Assembly (NCBI GenBank): GCA_946402595.1
Contig: CAMIWY010000106.1
Location: 1 to 5,757 of the forward strand
Length of the DNA stretch: 5,757 nucleotides
Source: an uncultured Clostridia bacterium
GTDB lineage: Bacteria > Bacillota > Clostridia > Peptostreptococcales > Anaerovoracaceae
Reading direction: 5' to 3'
Position numbers and translations under genes: made by a program. Of this stretch, positions 5,602-5,757 are shown one piece after another (position 1 is the stretch's first letter; every line of letters starts with the position of its first letter). Under the pieces are notes generated by a model. That model was not told the origin of the DNA and did no database searches. It saw only the letters and a program-made list of their open reading frames with translations.

Positions 5602-5757
5602 CAAACAGAAATAAATGCTGCTTACATTATCGCATTCGTCGTTGTGTGGAACCTGTGTGAGCTGATCGCAGGAACGTTCATCACACATTCAGGATATGTT
5701 TTCACATGGGTCGACAACATCGCCAAGCATGTAGGCCTGGCTGTGGTCATCGGCGTC
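5602..5757 (+). CDS. Hydrophobic membrane protein, partial, start unclear
   Basis: The frame is open from 5602, just after an in-frame TAA at 5599-5601, and runs off the window edge. It reads AAYIIAFVVVWNLCELIAGT, then a short polar part with HSGYVFTWVDN, then the beginning of a second hydrophobic stretch (KHVGLAVVIGV). This looks like a small membrane protein with two or more helices. I do not recognise the family. There is no ATG: codon 5611 is ATA where an ATG would give a natural start (MNAAYIIAF), and the first GTG is at 5644, already inside the first hydrophobic helix. The ribosome binding sequence at 5577-5581 is 29 bases before the ATA, too far to serve it. The options are a non-standard start, a sequencing or frameshift error upstream, or a decayed gene. 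The 52 visible codons show no stop. Confidence 0.45.

Noticed and set aside
5562..5663. Small frame from the ATG at 5562
   Set aside because: It encodes about 33 mostly basic and polar residues, lacks a ribosome binding site, overlaps the hairpin, and competes with the membrane-like frame.
1..5757. CRISPR array, tRNA or rRNA genes
   Set aside because: No regularly spaced repeats, no tRNA-like cloverleaf sequence and no rRNA-like conserved stretches were seen.

Overview
The window looks like chromosomal DNA of an anaerobic Gram-positive bacterium of the Clostridia. Three things suggest this: a Tet(M)-like GTPase fused to a YacP/Rae1 nuclease domain, a thioredoxin reductase-like flavoprotein without NADPH motifs, and a short membrane-anchored HMA protein of a kind common in anaerobic Firmicutes. 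Base composition is moderate, around half G+C by eye, with frequent ATA, AGA and AGG codons. A lineage such as Eubacteriales Family XIII is possible, but the sequence does not settle it. All recognisable genes are on the + strand.

Layout. Positions 1-876 are the C-terminal three quarters of a TnpB (OrfB_IS605) RNA-guided nuclease, cut by the left edge. Its 3' flank to about 1036 carries the structured right end of the IS200/IS605-type element, which would also encode the omega-RNA scaffold. A short leader with inverted repeats precedes a 126-residue membrane-anchored heavy-metal-associated protein (1120-1500). A strong intrinsic terminator (1530-1570) closes that unit. A 137-base intergenic region with a perfect 15-bp dyad leads into a 295-residue thioredoxin reductase-like flavoprotein (1708-2595). 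After 72 bases without a visible terminator comes the largest gene, a 958-residue translational GTPase with a C-terminal NYN/YacP endonuclease domain (2668-5544). The last 213 bases hold a bulged hairpin with a Shine-Dalgarno-like loop, and the start of a hydrophobic reading frame that has no ATG and runs off the right edge.

How the genes relate. The HMA protein and the flavoprotein both deal with thiols, the first by metal binding and the second by disulfide exchange, but the terminator between them argues against one operon. The flavoprotein and the GTPase could be co-transcribed. The GTPase-nuclease fusion is the most interesting object. Its two halves belong to families that each act at the ribosomal A site, so one polypeptide may couple A-site remodelling to mRNA cleavage. 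The flavoprotein keeps its FAD motifs and redox CATC but has lost the NADPH motifs, which suggests a ferredoxin-type electron donor. The TnpB element is a mobile insertion next to these genes, not an obvious functional partner.
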